DNA from: Sphingomonas yantingensis
Lineage (GTDB): Bacteria > Pseudomonadota > Alphaproteobacteria > Sphingomonadales > Sphingomonadaceae
Assembly (NCBI RefSeq): GCF_014199325.1
Contig: NZ_JACIJJ010000001.1
Coordinates: forward strand, 248,001 to 312,000
DNA length: 64,000 nucleotides
Direction: 5' to 3'
Below, piece after piece: positions 54,866-63,978 of this stretch; the first letter of the stretch is position 1; each line of letters begins with the position of its first letter. A program made the position numbers and the translations under genes. The notes below the pieces were generated by a model. The model was not told where the DNA came from, made no database searches, and saw only the letters and a program-made list of their open reading frames with translations.

Positions 54866-56119
54866 ATGATGCGGACGTTCTGGCTTGCCGGCTTGGTCAT
54901 GGTCGCATCGCCGGCGGCGGCGCAGCAAGGGGCGATCTCGCTCGATGCGCTGGTCGCCGACGTGATCGCCAACAACCCCGAGCGGCAATTCTATCAGCGC
55001 CAGATCGAGACCGCAGGCGTGCAGCGCGACGCGGCGGGCCGCTGGGCCGATCCCGAAGCAACGGTCGAGTTCGGTGAGCGGCGCGCGACCGATCCGGTCA
55101 GCGGCAACCTGGCGGGCGAGGGGATGACCTATGCCGTTTCGGTCGTCCAGCCGATCGAGTTCGGCGGCCGCATCGCGCTTCGCCGCGCGATCGCCGAGCG
55201 GCAGGTGGGTCTGGCCAAGCTCGGCCTCCAGCAGTTCGATGCGACGCTGGCGGCGCGCGCTCGGTCGCTCGGCTACGGGCTGTTCGCGGCGGACGAGAAG
55301 GCGGCGGCGGCGCGGGAGGTGGCGGCGCGGATGCGCACGCTCGCCCGCATCATCGTCGCGCGCGACCCCGCCGGTCCCTCGCCGCAACTGGAAGCCGCCT
55401 CGCTACAGGCGAGCGCGATCAGTGCCGAGCGCAGCGCCGCGACGGCGGATGCAGAGGCGAATTCGATCCTCTATGAGCTCAACCAGCTACGCGGCGCGCC
55501 GTTCGCCGCGCGCATCCGCATCGTCCGGCCCGACATGAGCCTGCCCGACCTGCCGCCCGGCGGGGCGCTGGCGGCGCGCGCGACGGCCAACAATTTCGAG
55601 CTCCAGTCGCTGCGCGCGCAGTTCGAGCAGCAGGGCCTGCGCGTCGACCTTGCCCGCAAATCGCGCCTGCCGACCGTCGCCGTCGGCCCCTATTATGACC
55701 GCGCCCGTTCCGACATTCGCGAGACCAATTACGGCGTGCGGCTTCAGACCACGCTGCCGCTCTGGAACCGGCAGGCGGGCGATGTCGCCGCCGAACAGGG
55801 CAAGCAGGCGCAGGCGAACGCGACGCACGTCGCCGCCGAGCGCCGTATCGCCCGCGACGTGTTCGACCAGGCCGCGCAGTACGAGGCGAAGCGCGATGCC
55901 CTCACCAAATGGGACGGCAATTCGCCCAAGCGCTTTGCCGAGGCGGCGGCCGATGCCGACCGCAACTATCGGCTCGGCGCGATCCCGCTGACGACCTACA
56001 CGCAGATCCAGCAATCCTATGTCGATGCGGTCAACGCGGTGCTCGACACCCGGCGCGAGGCGATCGAGGCGCTCTTGAAGCTGCGCGCGCTCAACGGCGG
56101 CAATCCGCTGACGCGATGA
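54866..56119 (+). CDS. TolC-family outer-membrane channel (CzcC/CusC-like)
   Basis: A 417-residue protein: signal peptide (MRTFWLAGLVMVASPAAA), then two repeats of helical barrel segments. Signatures include ISLDALVADVIANNPERQFY, IEFGGRIALRRAIAERQVGL, LPDLPPGGALAARATANNFE, LPTVAVGPYYDRARSDIRET and LGAIPLTTYTQIQQSYVDAV. It should form the outer-membrane duct of a tripartite metal exporter. Two ATGs (54866, 54869) are possible after GGAGAGG. Its stop overlaps the start of the pump gene (ATGA), with no adaptor gene between. Confidence 0.92.
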   Translation: MMRTFWLAGLVMVASPAAAQQGAISLDALVADVIANNPERQFYQRQIETAGVQRDAAGRWADPEATVEFGERRATDPVSGNLAGEGMTYAVSVVQPIEFGGRIALRRAIAERQVGLAKLGLQQFDATLAARARSLGYGLFAADEKAAAAREVAARMRTLARIIVARDPAGPSPQLEAASLQASAISAERSAATADAEANSILYELNQLRGAPFAARIRIVRPDMSLPDLPPGGALAARATANNFELQSLRAQFEQQGLRVDLARKSRLPTVAVGPYYDRARSDIRETNYGVRLQTTLPLWNRQAGDVAAEQGKQAQANATHVAAERRIARDVFDQAAQYEAKRDALTKWDGNSPKRFAEAAADADRNYRLGAIPLTTYTQIQQSYVDAVNAVLDTRREAIEALLKLRALNGGNPLTR

Positions 56120-59100
56120 AGGCCTGGCTCGATCTCGTCACGCGCAACCGCCTCGCGGTCGCGCTCGTCACCGCGCTGGTTGCCGCGGTCGGCCTGTGGT
56201 CGTTCACGACGCTTCAGATCGATGCGATCCCCGACATCACCGGGGTGCAGGTCCAGATCAACACCGCGGTCCCCGCGCTCGCCCCCGAGGAGATCGAGCG
56301 GCTGGTGACGCTGCCGATCGAGCGGGCGATGGGTGGGCAACCCGGCCTCGACCAGACGCGCTCGCTCACCAAGACGGGGCTCAGCCAGGTGACGCTCCTC
56401 TACAAGGACGGCACCGACCAGCTGAAGGCGCGGCAGCTTGTCACCGAGCGGCTGACCGCGGTGCAGAACCAGTTGCCGCCGGGCAGCACGCCGCAGCTGG
56501 CGCCGATCACCACGGGCCTCGGCGAAATCTATTACTACACGCTCGAATGGAAGCGGCCGCCGCCGGGGATGAGCGCCCAGCGCCAGTTGATGGAGCTGTA
56601 CGAAGCGCAGGAATATACCGTGCGCCCGATGCTGCGCGCGGTGGCCGGGGTCGCCGACGTCAATTCCAACGGCGGGCTGGAAGAGCAGTTCGTCGTCGAG
56701 CCCGATCCCGTCCGCCTGACGATGCACGGCGTCACCGCCGGCGAGCTGGCCGAGGCGGTTAGCAAAAACGTCGAGAATGCCGGCGGCGGCATCATCCGGC
56801 GTGGGGCCGAGCGCTTCACCGTCCGCACCGAGGCGCGAGTGACGAGTGCCGAGGCGATCGCCGCGATCCCCGTCAAGTTCGCCGGCGGCATCCTGCCGCT
56901 GACGGTCCGCGACCTCGCCACCGTCACCACCGGCGCTGCCCCGCGGCAGGGGGCCGCGACGCAGAACGGGCGCGAGACGGTGCTCGGCACGGTGATGATG
57001 CTTGTCGGCCAGAACAGCCGCGAGGTCGCGATGCGCGTCGAGGATGCGCTGCCGGCGATCGAGGCGGCGCTGCCCAAGGGCATGGTGATCGACCGCCAGT
57101 ACAGCCGCGCCAACCTGGTCGATCGCACGATCCAGACCGTCGAAAAGAATCTGGGCGAGGGCGCGCTGCTCGTCGCGCTGGTCCTGTTGTTCGTGATGGG
57201 CAACTGGCGCGCGGCGCTGATCGTCGCGCTCGTCATCCCGCTCGCCTTCCTCGTGACGACGGGCGGCATGCACGCGCTGGGCGTGTCGGGCAACCTGATG
57301 AGCCTCGGCGCGCTCGATTTCGGGTTGATCGTAGACGGGGCGATCGTCGTCGTGGAGAACAGCCTGCGCCTGCTCGGCCAGCGACGGCGCGAGAAGGGCG
57401 AGGATCTGACCGCCGACGAACGGCGCGAGATCGTGGCGGAGGCGGCGCGGATGGTTGCGCGCCCGACGCTGTTCGGCATCGCGATCATTGCGCTCGTCTA
57501 TGTCCCCGTCCTCAGCCTCGGCGGGGTGGAGGGCAAGCTGTTCCAGCCGATGGCGCAGGCGGTGATGCTGGCGATCATCGCGGGCCTCATCTGGACCTTC
57601 ACCGTCGTCCCCGCGCTGTCCGCCTGGTTGCTGCGCGCACCCGCCAAGGACGACGCTAAGCACAAAGGCGGCTTCGTCGGCGTGGCCGAGCGCGTCTATA
57701 CCCCCGCCCTGAACGGGGCGATCCGGCATCCGGCGCTCCTCGTCCTTGCCGCGATCGCGCTGCTGGCGGGTACGTTCATGGTGTTCCGCACATTGGGATC
57801 GCAGTTCACGCCGCAGCTCGACGAAGGCGCGATCACCGCGATGGTCTATCGCCCCGTCGGCATGTCGCTGGAACAGAGCCTGTCGATCGAGCAGGCGACC
57901 GAGCGCGCGATCCGCCGCGCCTATCCGCAGGTCACGCACACCTTTTCGCGGATCGGCACCAGCGAGGTCGCGACCGACCCGATGCCGCCCGAGCAGAACG
58001 ACCTCTACATCTTCTACGGCCCCGAAAAGGACTGGCCGACCGGCGACGGCGCGCCGCGAACCAAGGACGAGCTGATCGCCGGGATCGAGAAGGTCGCCAA
58101 GCGCGTCTACGCCAAGCAGAATTTCGAGTTCGCCCAGCCGATCGAGATGCGCTTCAACGAGATGCTGGAGGGCGTGCGCGCTGACGTGGCGGTCAAGATC
58201 TATGGCGACGATTACGACACGCTCGAACGCGCGGCGGCAAAGGCGAAGGCCGTGCTCGAGAAGCTGCCGGGGACCGAAGGGGTGGAGTTCGAGACGTCCG
58301 GCCGGCCCAAGAGCATCGTCGTCGAGCTCGACCATCCCGCGCTCCTTCGCCTCGGCCTCGGCACGCAGGAAGTGAACAACGCGATCCGCGATGCGCTCGC
58401 GGGGGCGGAGGTGGGCTTCATCCCGCACGGCCCCGCGCGCCACGCGATCGTGATCCGCATGCCGGAGAGCCTGCGCGCCGATCCGTCCGCCATCCTCGCG
58501 CTGCCGCTGCGCGTCGGCGAGTACGGCATGGTCCCGCTGTCGCGCGTCGCGCGGCTGCGCCAGGAGCGGATCGTCGAGCCGATCCTGCACGACGACACCA
58601 ACCGGCGCGCGGCGCTGATGGTCAACCTGTCGACCAGTGACCTGGCCGGCTATGTCGACAAGGCGCGGACCGCGATCCAGCAGCAGGTGAAGCTGCCCAA
58701 GGGGTATCGCATCGAGTTCGGCGGGCAGTATCACCAGCTGGAAGCCGCGCAGAAGCGTCTGACGATCGTCGTGCCCGCGGCGCTGATCCTCATCTTCGCG
58801 CTGGTCTTCGCCGCGCTCGGCAGCGTGCGCGATGCGGCGATCGTCTATACCGGCATCCCGTTCGCGGTGACGGGCGGCGTGCTGGCGCTGTGGCTGCGCG
58901 GCATGCCGTTCTCGATCACCGCGGCGATCGGGTTCATCGCGCTGTCGGGCATCGCGATGCTCAACGGCCTCGTCCTCATCGACCATATCAATTCCCTGCG
59001 CGACGGGCGGGAGGGCGAGCCGCTCGAGGTGGACGAGGCTGTCCGGCGCGGCGCGCACGATCGCCTGCGTCCCGTCCTGTCCACCGCACTCGTCGCCTCG

Positions 59101-59274
59101 GTCGGCTTCATCCCGATGGCGATCGCCAGCGGCGCGGGCGCCGAAGTGCAACGACCGCTTGCCACCGTCGTCATCGGCGGCATCATCACCTCGACGATAT
59201 TGACGCTGCTGCTGCTGCCAAGCCTGTATCATTGGGTCGAGCGGCGCGCGGCGCGCAAGGAGACGGGCGAATGA
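56116..59274 (+). CDS. Heavy-metal RND pump, CzcA type
   Basis: A 1052-residue inner-membrane proton-driven pump. N-terminal TM with AVGLWSFTTLQIDAIPDITG, periplasmic domains with ALAPEEIERLVTLPIERAMG, and TM4 motif GALDFGLIVDGAIVVVEN, in which Asp401, Asp407 and Glu414 are the proton-relay residues. DFG...DGA...EN is the HME1/HME2 pattern (divalent Zn, Co, Cd, Ni), not the copper/silver pattern. Other signatures: GSQFTPQLDEGAITAMVYRP, RFNEMLEGVRADVAVKIYGD. Substrate class is inferred from the motif. It overlaps the channel gene and is followed by a VIT transporter gene overlapping its stop. Confidence 0.95.
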   Translation: MKAWLDLVTRNRLAVALVTALVAAVGLWSFTTLQIDAIPDITGVQVQINTAVPALAPEEIERLVTLPIERAMGGQPGLDQTRSLTKTGLSQVTLLYKDGTDQLKARQLVTERLTAVQNQLPPGSTPQLAPITTGLGEIYYYTLEWKRPPPGMSAQRQLMELYEAQEYTVRPMLRAVAGVADVNSNGGLEEQFVVEPDPVRLTMHGVTAGELAEAVSKNVENAGGGIIRRGAERFTVRTEARVTSAEAIAAIPVKFAGGILPLTVRDLATVTTGAAPRQGAATQNGRETVLGTVMMLVGQNSREVAMRVEDALPAIEAALPKGMVIDRQYSRANLVDRTIQTVEKNLGEGALLVALVLLFVMGNWRAALIVALVIPLAFLVTTGGMHALGVSGNLMSLGALDFGLIVDGAIVVVENSLRLLGQRRREKGEDLTADERREIVAEAARMVARPTLFGIAIIALVYVPVLSLGGVEGKLFQPMAQAVMLAIIAGLIWTFTVVPALSAWLLRAPAKDDAKHKGGFVGVAERVYTPALNGAIRHPALLVLAAIALLAGTFMVFRTLGSQFTPQLDEGAITAMVYRPVGMSLEQSLSIEQATERAIRRAYPQVTHTFSRIGTSEVATDPMPPEQNDLYIFYGPEKDWPTGDGAPRTKDELIAGIEKVAKRVYAKQNFEFAQPIEMRFNEMLEGVRADVAVKIYGDDYDTLERAAAKAKAVLEKLPGTEGVEFETSGRPKSIVVELDHPALLRLGLGTQEVNNAIRDALAGAEVGFIPHGPARHAIVIRMPESLRADPSAILALPLRVGEYGMVPLSRVARLRQERIVEPILHDDTNRRAALMVNLSTSDLAGYVDKARTAIQQQVKLPKGYRIEFGGQYHQLEAAQKRLTIVVPAALILIFALVFAALGSVRDAAIVYTGIPFAVTGGVLALWLRGMPFSITAAIGFIALSGIAMLNGLVLIDHINSLRDGREGEPLEVDEAVRRGAHDRLRPVLSTALVASVGFIPMAIASGAGAEVQRPLATVVIGGIITSTILTLLLLPSLYHWVERRAARKETGE

Positions 59275-59969
59275 GGGCAGGGCACGGCGAGCATCACCTG
59301 ATCCACCGCGTCGGCTGGCTGCGCGCCGCAGTGCTGGGCGCGAACGACGGTATCATCTCGACCGCCAGCCTGATCGTAGGCGTCGCCGCATCGCCGGGCG
59401 CGAGTGCGCAGACGGTGCTGCTCGCCGGCATCGCGTCGCTCGTCGGCGGCGCGCTGTCGATGGCGGCGGGCGAATATGTGTCGGTGAGCTCGCAGGCCGA
59501 TACCGAGAATGCCGACCTCGCCCGCGAGGCCGCCGAGCTTGCCCGCGCGCCAGAGGCGGAGACGGCGGAGCTTGCCGCTATCTATGTCGCGCGCGGGGTC
59601 GAGCCGGCGCTGGCGGGACAGGTGGCGCAGCAGATGATGACGCACGACGCCCTCGGCGCGCATCGCCGCGACGAACTGGGCCTGGCGGACGAGGGCGGGG
59701 CGAACCCCGTCCTAGCCGCGCTTGCGTCGGCCGCGGCGTTCGCGACCGGGGCGATCGTCCCCGTCGCGGTCGCCGCGATCGTGCCGCGTGAGACGGCGGT
59801 GGCCGCGGTGTTCGTGGCGGCAGTGCTGATGCTCGCGATCCTCGGCGCGATCGGCGCGCGGGCGGGCGGATCGCCGGTCGTGCGCGCGGTGCTGCGCGTC
59901 ACTATCCTCGGCTGCGCGGCAATGGCGCTGACCGGGCTGCTGGGGCGGGTGAGCGGGGTGTTGATCTAG
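59271..59969 (+). CDS. VIT1/CCC1-family metal transporter
   Basis: A 232-residue membrane protein. The N-terminal motif GWLRAAVLGANDGIISTASL is the hallmark of VIT-type Fe2+/Mn2+ transporters, followed by GASAQTVLLAGIASLVGGAL and AAGEYVSVSSQADTENADLA; a hydrophilic central part carries metal-binding Glu residues, then three more helices. It probably moves Fe2+, Mn2+ or a related ion out of the cytosol. The start overlaps the pump stop (ATGA), so it belongs to the metal-efflux operon. The 140 bp after it contain no gene. Confidence 0.92.
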   Translation: MRAGHGEHHLIHRVGWLRAAVLGANDGIISTASLIVGVAASPGASAQTVLLAGIASLVGGALSMAAGEYVSVSSQADTENADLAREAAELARAPEAETAELAAIYVARGVEPALAGQVAQQMMTHDALGAHRRDELGLADEGGANPVLAALASAAAFATGAIVPVAVAAIVPRETAVAAVFVAAVLMLAILGAIGARAGGSPVVRAVLRVTILGCAAMALTGLLGRVSGVLI

Positions 59970-60109
59970 GAAAAATGGCGCGCCCGGCATGACAAAGATG
60001 GGCACTCAGATCATTGGGAAATTTCGATCCAGTTCGACCGCTGAGCCTGGAATGCGGCAGTCGGCGACGTCGCCTGCGTCGTCGCACCGACCAAAAGCGC
60101 GCTTAAGGT

Positions 60110-60664
60110 CTAGTCCGCGCGCCGTTCCACTACATTGCCCTCACCGTCTAGGACGGTAATCTGAAAAGAGTCATGCATAGTTACACCGACGGTTTCGGTG
60201 ATCCCGATATGGGTGACCTTTCCAATCTCTGCGATCCACTGCTCGCGTGTGCTTTCTGGCCTGAGCTGCACGTGCTCGATCCTCCCTGCCTTCGCGACCT
60301 TGACGGCACCCTTTTGAAAGGGCAGCGGACTCACGGTGATGCCTCCAGCAGCGCCGGAGTCGATGATCTGATACGCGACCGCAGCCAAGGCCTCTTGGTT
60401 CAAGCGGCGCTTGCAGCGTCGGCATTCCACAAGAATGATCGAACTGTCGGCCTCCCGGACGCCCTTAGCGTCTATCTCCCACTCAGTTCCGGACTGCCGC
60501 CCTGACACCTTCTGCTTCCCCTCGACTTCGGCGAGGCCGAACCTCTTGCCAAGCTGCTGAAGCACATACCTGGCGACCTCCTCGTAATTCGCCCACTCCT
60601 TGCCGCGCTTTCCTCGGTTCTTCGAGCGCATATTAGCTTTTCTCACGATCAAACACTCTCCCAT
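60110..60664 (-). CDS. Mrr-like PD-(D/E)xK restriction endonuclease-type protein
   Basis: A 184-residue protein. The core reads GRQSGTEWEIDAKGVREADS then SIILVECRRCKRRLNQEALA, giving the nuclease pattern E-x-D ... (D/E)-x-K variant in which ECR occupies the usual ExK position, then AVAYQIIDSGAAGGITVSPL and QKGAVKVAKAGRIEHVQLRP. It resembles the catalytic domain of Mrr-family endonucleases that cut modified DNA. The replacement of Lys by Arg in the ExK motif may affect catalysis. Several starts are possible (60664, 60631). It is the first gene of the lower-GC accessory segment. Confidence 0.6.
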   Translation of the reverse strand: MGECLIVRKANMRSKNRGKRGKEWANYEEVARYVLQQLGKRFGLAEVEGKQKVSGRQSGTEWEIDAKGVREADSSIILVECRRCKRRLNQEALAAVAYQIIDSGAAGGITVSPLPFQKGAVKVAKAGRIEHVQLRPESTREQWIAEIGKVTHIGITETVGVTMHDSFQITVLDGEGNVVERRAD

Positions 60665-60918
60665 GACTGGAGGCGAGCCTCAGCAGGAAGTTCCCCTGAT
60701 GCTTCGTAATGCTTGCAATCTGCGGTTCCTGTCCGTCGTTTCAGGTGACGGCCTCCGCATGAGGTGAAGGCGAAACTTCGCTCGAGCGCCCAGGGCGCGA
60801 CGGGCAGGCACAGCAAACGTGGCCGTTGCAAGCTGTAGCTAATTGAACGTGTTGGCTATTCCGGTAAGGTCTCGCTGGGGACGCCCGTAGAGATGCGGGT
60901 GATTGGGAGGTCATCGTC

Positions 60919-62145
60919 GTGCGCACCGAAATCAATCACATGCGCGAGGCGCTCGCCTCTTATATCGAGGCGACCTACCATCTGTCGGACCCGAAGGTGG
61001 TGGCGCTCAGGCGGACGTTGCTGACCGGTGACGGCATCGCACAGACCCCCTATATCGAGAGTACGCCGAGCTATGAGGGCAAGCGGCGGTATCAGGATCT
61101 TGATTTGCCCGCTGGGGTTGGCGCGTTCCTGACGGCGCTCGCCGACAGAAGCGAGGACCTGCTATTCAACCCGCCCTATGAACATCAAGCGCAGGCGCTC
61201 GAGTTGACGACCCGCGCTGACGCGGCCGGCAGCGGCATCGTCGTCACGACAGGCACCGGTTCGGGCAAGACCGAGAGCTTTCTGTTGCCGGTTCTTGCGC
61301 GATTGGCGGAGGAGGCGCTCGACCGGCCGAAGCAGTTCGAGACCCGCGCCGTGCGCGCTCTGCTGCTGTATCCGATGAACGCGCTGGTCAATGATCAGTT
61401 GGGGCGCCTGCGCAACCTGTTTGGTTCAGGCGCGGTCCGTAAAGCGTTCAAGGATGCAGGCGGCCGCCCGGCCAAGTTCGGCCGCTATACTGGCCGGACG
61501 CTCTATCCAGGCTTCCGTAACAGCAAGCGCGATCAGCAGCGGCTGAAGACGCTCGACTACTATCTCACGATCGAAGATGCGGCGCGCGGCGGCAGTGAAA
61601 AGGACCAGAAGCTAGTCGAGACGCTGCGCGAGAAGGGCCGCTGGCCGGGTAAGCTCACCGAGGGCGTCACCGTCCCCACGATCGCCGGGCTTAGTGAAGA
61701 GGACGCGCGTAGCGCCTTGGTCCAGCTCTGGCTGTGGCAGGCGCTTAAGAAGCACGGGATCAAGCTCCAGCACACCCCGATCAATGTCGAGGGTGCGCGT
61801 GGTTCGTCGGGCGTCCGGCCTTGGACGGGCAAATTCTCGCGCAAATTCACCACGCTCCTCGAAGAGCGCGGGCTGAAGCAATGGCTGAAAGGCGACTTTG
61901 CGAAAATCGTGACGCCCGTCCTACGCGATGTGTTTTCGCCGGGCGCTACGGGCGACTTCTACGTGCTTGGTTCCAAAGTCGCGCTCGATATGGATCCCGA
62001 CACGCAGTGGATCCGCTGCGAGCGTTGTACGACCGTGTCGCCCCGCAATGCGCTGGTTGGTATCCGGATCGCGCGCGCATGTGGAAAGCGCCGCCTCTAC
62101 CGAGGCGGCGCCGGTGATGTGCGTCATGGTCGATGCTCCTGTTAG
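60919..62145 (+). CDS. DEAD/DEAH helicase, C-terminally truncated (defence-island type)
   Basis: A 408-residue N-terminal fragment. It starts at GTG 60919 after GGGAGG; the first 100 residues (HMREALASYIEATYHLSDPK, FNPPYEHQAQALELTTRADA) lead to Walker A VVTTGTGSGKTESFLLPVLA and LLYPMNALVNDQLGRLR. The region to ~400 ends with a zinc-like WIRCERCTTVSPRNALVG. Full-length relatives are over 1000 residues and carry a DEAH box, helicase C domain and often DUF1998; all of these are missing. Native sequence seems to end near 62065, after which the frame reads foreign sequence. Such proteins belong to phage-defence systems (for example DISARM, Druantia or Dpd); which one cannot be told. The 254 bp upstream show no gene. 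Confidence 0.7.
   Translation: MRTEINHMREALASYIEATYHLSDPKVVALRRTLLTGDGIAQTPYIESTPSYEGKRRYQDLDLPAGVGAFLTALADRSEDLLFNPPYEHQAQALELTTRADAAGSGIVVTTGTGSGKTESFLLPVLARLAEEALDRPKQFETRAVRALLLYPMNALVNDQLGRLRNLFGSGAVRKAFKDAGGRPAKFGRYTGRTLYPGFRNSKRDQQRLKTLDYYLTIEDAARGGSEKDQKLVETLREKGRWPGKLTEGVTVPTIAGLSEEDARSALVQLWLWQALKKHGIKLQHTPINVEGARGSSGVRPWTGKFSRKFTTLLEERGLKQWLKGDFAKIVTPVLRDVFSPGATGDFYVLGSKVALDMDPDTQWIRCERCTTVSPRNALVGIRIARACGKRRLYRGGAGDVRHGRCSC
62088..62111. terminator. Perfect GC hairpin at the helicase/relaxase junction
   Basis: GCGCCGCCTC-TACC-GAGGCGGCGC, a perfect 10-bp stem, lies just past the presumed end of native helicase sequence and 137 bp beyond the relaxase stop codon. On the minus strand it is followed by TTTCC, so it may terminate relaxase transcription, or mark the end of the mobile segment. 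Confidence 0.5.
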
Positions 62146-62247
62146 GATCGACCGAGCGGCAGCGAGGCTTTTCCTCTCAACCCTTCCCGATCACAGGAAC
62201 GCCGCCGATGCGGCTTTTCCACGCTGGTCACATGCGAGCACATGAGA

Positions 62248-63888
62248 TCACCAATTCATCGCCTCTGTGCTTTGTTCGCGCTGTTGACGCGCGCGCTGCC
62301 AGGCATGTTTGCGTGGTTTTGCCGATGCGGCGCTGTCATCCAGCGCCTGCCGCTGGATCGCGGCCTGGGCCGCCGCTGCCGCCCTCGCTTCGCGTGCGAT
62401 GCGCGCGATGGCCGCGTCCTCACGCTTGCGGCGTTCCTCGTCACGCTTCCGCGCTTCGTCGCTGCGGGTGATGGCCAGATCGATGATGGTGGTGTCGGCG
62501 AAGTTCGGCAGCCGCCGCGGCGCAAGTGCGGGCAACTGCGGGATGATCGCCCGTGCCATCGTTGGCGGCGGCGCGGTTAGCTCCGTGGCGCGCGCGGCAC
62601 GAGGCGGGACACGCGCTATCAAGCTAGGCGGTGCGGAAATGTGCGCCCTTGCCGGTGCGACCGGCACCGTCGCAAGGGGCTGGATCGATGCTCCCGCCAA
62701 TCGCGGCAAGCGGATTCGCAAATTTCCGATTTCCATTCGCGCCGGGCGTGAAATCGGCTGCGGTTGGGCCATCGCGACGACCTCGATCAAGGGACGCTGC
62801 GGTAACGTTCGCTGTTGCTGCTCGATCGATCCGGCGATCTGTGATGGCCTGATTCTGACCGGCGGTATTTTCGGCACGACAACCGCCGTCGTCGATAGCG
62901 GCAGTAGCTTGGGAACCACCGCAGCCTCGATGGCCATTGTGGCGGCAACGACCCGCTCCGGGACCGGTAGGGGTAGCGCCGGCAAGCGGGCGAACCGCGC
63001 GGCGATGGCGCGTGCGGCCTCCTGCGCCTTTGCCAGTGCCTCGTCGGCATGACGTAGCGCATCGTCGATCACAGCAGCCTTAGAGCGCATGACGCGCTCG
63101 TGGTTCTCCTCGTTCTCGGCGACATATTCGCCGCTGCGCGCCTGGTTCGTCCTTGCACCGCCGAGATGGACCTGCGGCTCGTGCGGCAGGCCGCGGTCGG
63201 CATTGCTCTTCGCGGTCCAGACCTGGTCCTGACCGGCCTCGAACGACATTTCGGTCATGACGCTCGCATACATCTCACGGAACAGCTTCATGGCCTTGGG
63301 ATTGTCGAGGTCGGTGCGCAGCATCTCGCCGACATACCATTCGTGGTCGCCGGTGCGGACCATCGGCCGGAACGACCACAGGACGTGCAGGTGCCAGTTG
63401 CGCTGGTCGCCGTCCGGCGGCGGTGCGTGGAGCGTTACCAGATAAGGCAGGTCGAACCGGCCAAGCGTCTCCTCTGCCCAGCGGACGCCGCAAGTCATCA
63501 TCTCGTCCGGAGACTGGCGATGATCGACCGCCAGTATGCCGTGCATCAACAGCTTGGCGTTCTTCTGCGCCGCCCAGTTGACCTGCTCGAGATGGTCAAA
63601 TCCGCACAAAGCCTCGTCGATCGTCATACCGATGTTGGTCGCGACATAGGGGTTGCCGTCTGGATCGAGCTCGGCACCGTTGAAGCAATACAACACCACC
63701 CGTTGCGACACGCCTGCCTCAGCGGTGCGGCGCGAGTAATAGCGCATCCGCATGAAGCCGTTGGCGCTGCTGGTAGTCAGCTTCGACTGGCGGCCGAAAT
63801 CATCCGTGAACAGCGCATCGATGTAGCGATGCACCCTGCGTTGGGGGGCGTTTCGAGAAGCCCGGGAGGAGGTCGAGGGTTTCGCCAT
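62248..63888 (-). CDS. MobA/MobL-family relaxase (mobilisation protein)
   Basis: A 546-residue protein. The N-terminal ~240 residues form the relaxase domain: MRYYSRRTAEAGVSQRVVLY, LLMHGILAVDHRQSPDEMMT and the metal-binding His cluster in GDQRNWHLHVLWSFRPMVRT, then DLDNPKAMKLFREMYASVMT and LPHEPQVHLGGARTNQ. It nicks DNA at oriT during conjugative mobilisation. The C-terminal 300 residues are low complexity: a Pro/Arg/Ala-rich stretch followed by a Lys/Glu/Arg coiled coil. It is transcribed away from the right window edge, with a perfect hairpin upstream. No other transfer genes are visible. Confidence 0.85.
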   Translation of the reverse strand: MAKPSTSSRASRNAPQRRVHRYIDALFTDDFGRQSKLTTSSANGFMRMRYYSRRTAEAGVSQRVVLYCFNGAELDPDGNPYVATNIGMTIDEALCGFDHLEQVNWAAQKNAKLLMHGILAVDHRQSPDEMMTCGVRWAEETLGRFDLPYLVTLHAPPPDGDQRNWHLHVLWSFRPMVRTGDHEWYVGEMLRTDLDNPKAMKLFREMYASVMTEMSFEAGQDQVWTAKSNADRGLPHEPQVHLGGARTNQARSGEYVAENEENHERVMRSKAAVIDDALRHADEALAKAQEAARAIAARFARLPALPLPVPERVVAATMAIEAAVVPKLLPLSTTAVVVPKIPPVRIRPSQIAGSIEQQQRTLPQRPLIEVVAMAQPQPISRPARMEIGNLRIRLPRLAGASIQPLATVPVAPARAHISAPPSLIARVPPRAARATELTAPPPTMARAIIPQLPALAPRRLPNFADTTIIDLAITRSDEARKRDEERRKREDAAIARIAREARAAAAAQAAIQRQALDDSAASAKPRKHAWQRARQQREQSTEAMNW

Positions 63889-63948
63889 CGGTGAAACATT
63901 TCTTGCGCCAAACTTCAGCCCCCCAACCTTAGCTCCCTCACATCGCCG

Positions 63949-63978
63949 ATCCTTTCCGAAGCTAGGTTCGGAAAGGAT
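63949..63978. repeat. Perfect 12-bp hairpin upstream of the relaxase (candidate oriT or operator)
   Basis: ATCCTTTCCGAA and TTCGGAAAGGAT form a perfect 12-bp inverted repeat around a 6-base loop, 60 bp upstream of the relaxase start. Relaxases commonly nick next to such inverted repeats, so this may be part of oriT. A regulator site or a terminator of an upstream gene are alternatives. Confidence 0.5.

Noticed and set aside
56017..59232. 1071-residue open frame opposite the CzcA pump gene
   Set aside because: Complement of the pump; His/Arg/Asp-rich sequence without domains.
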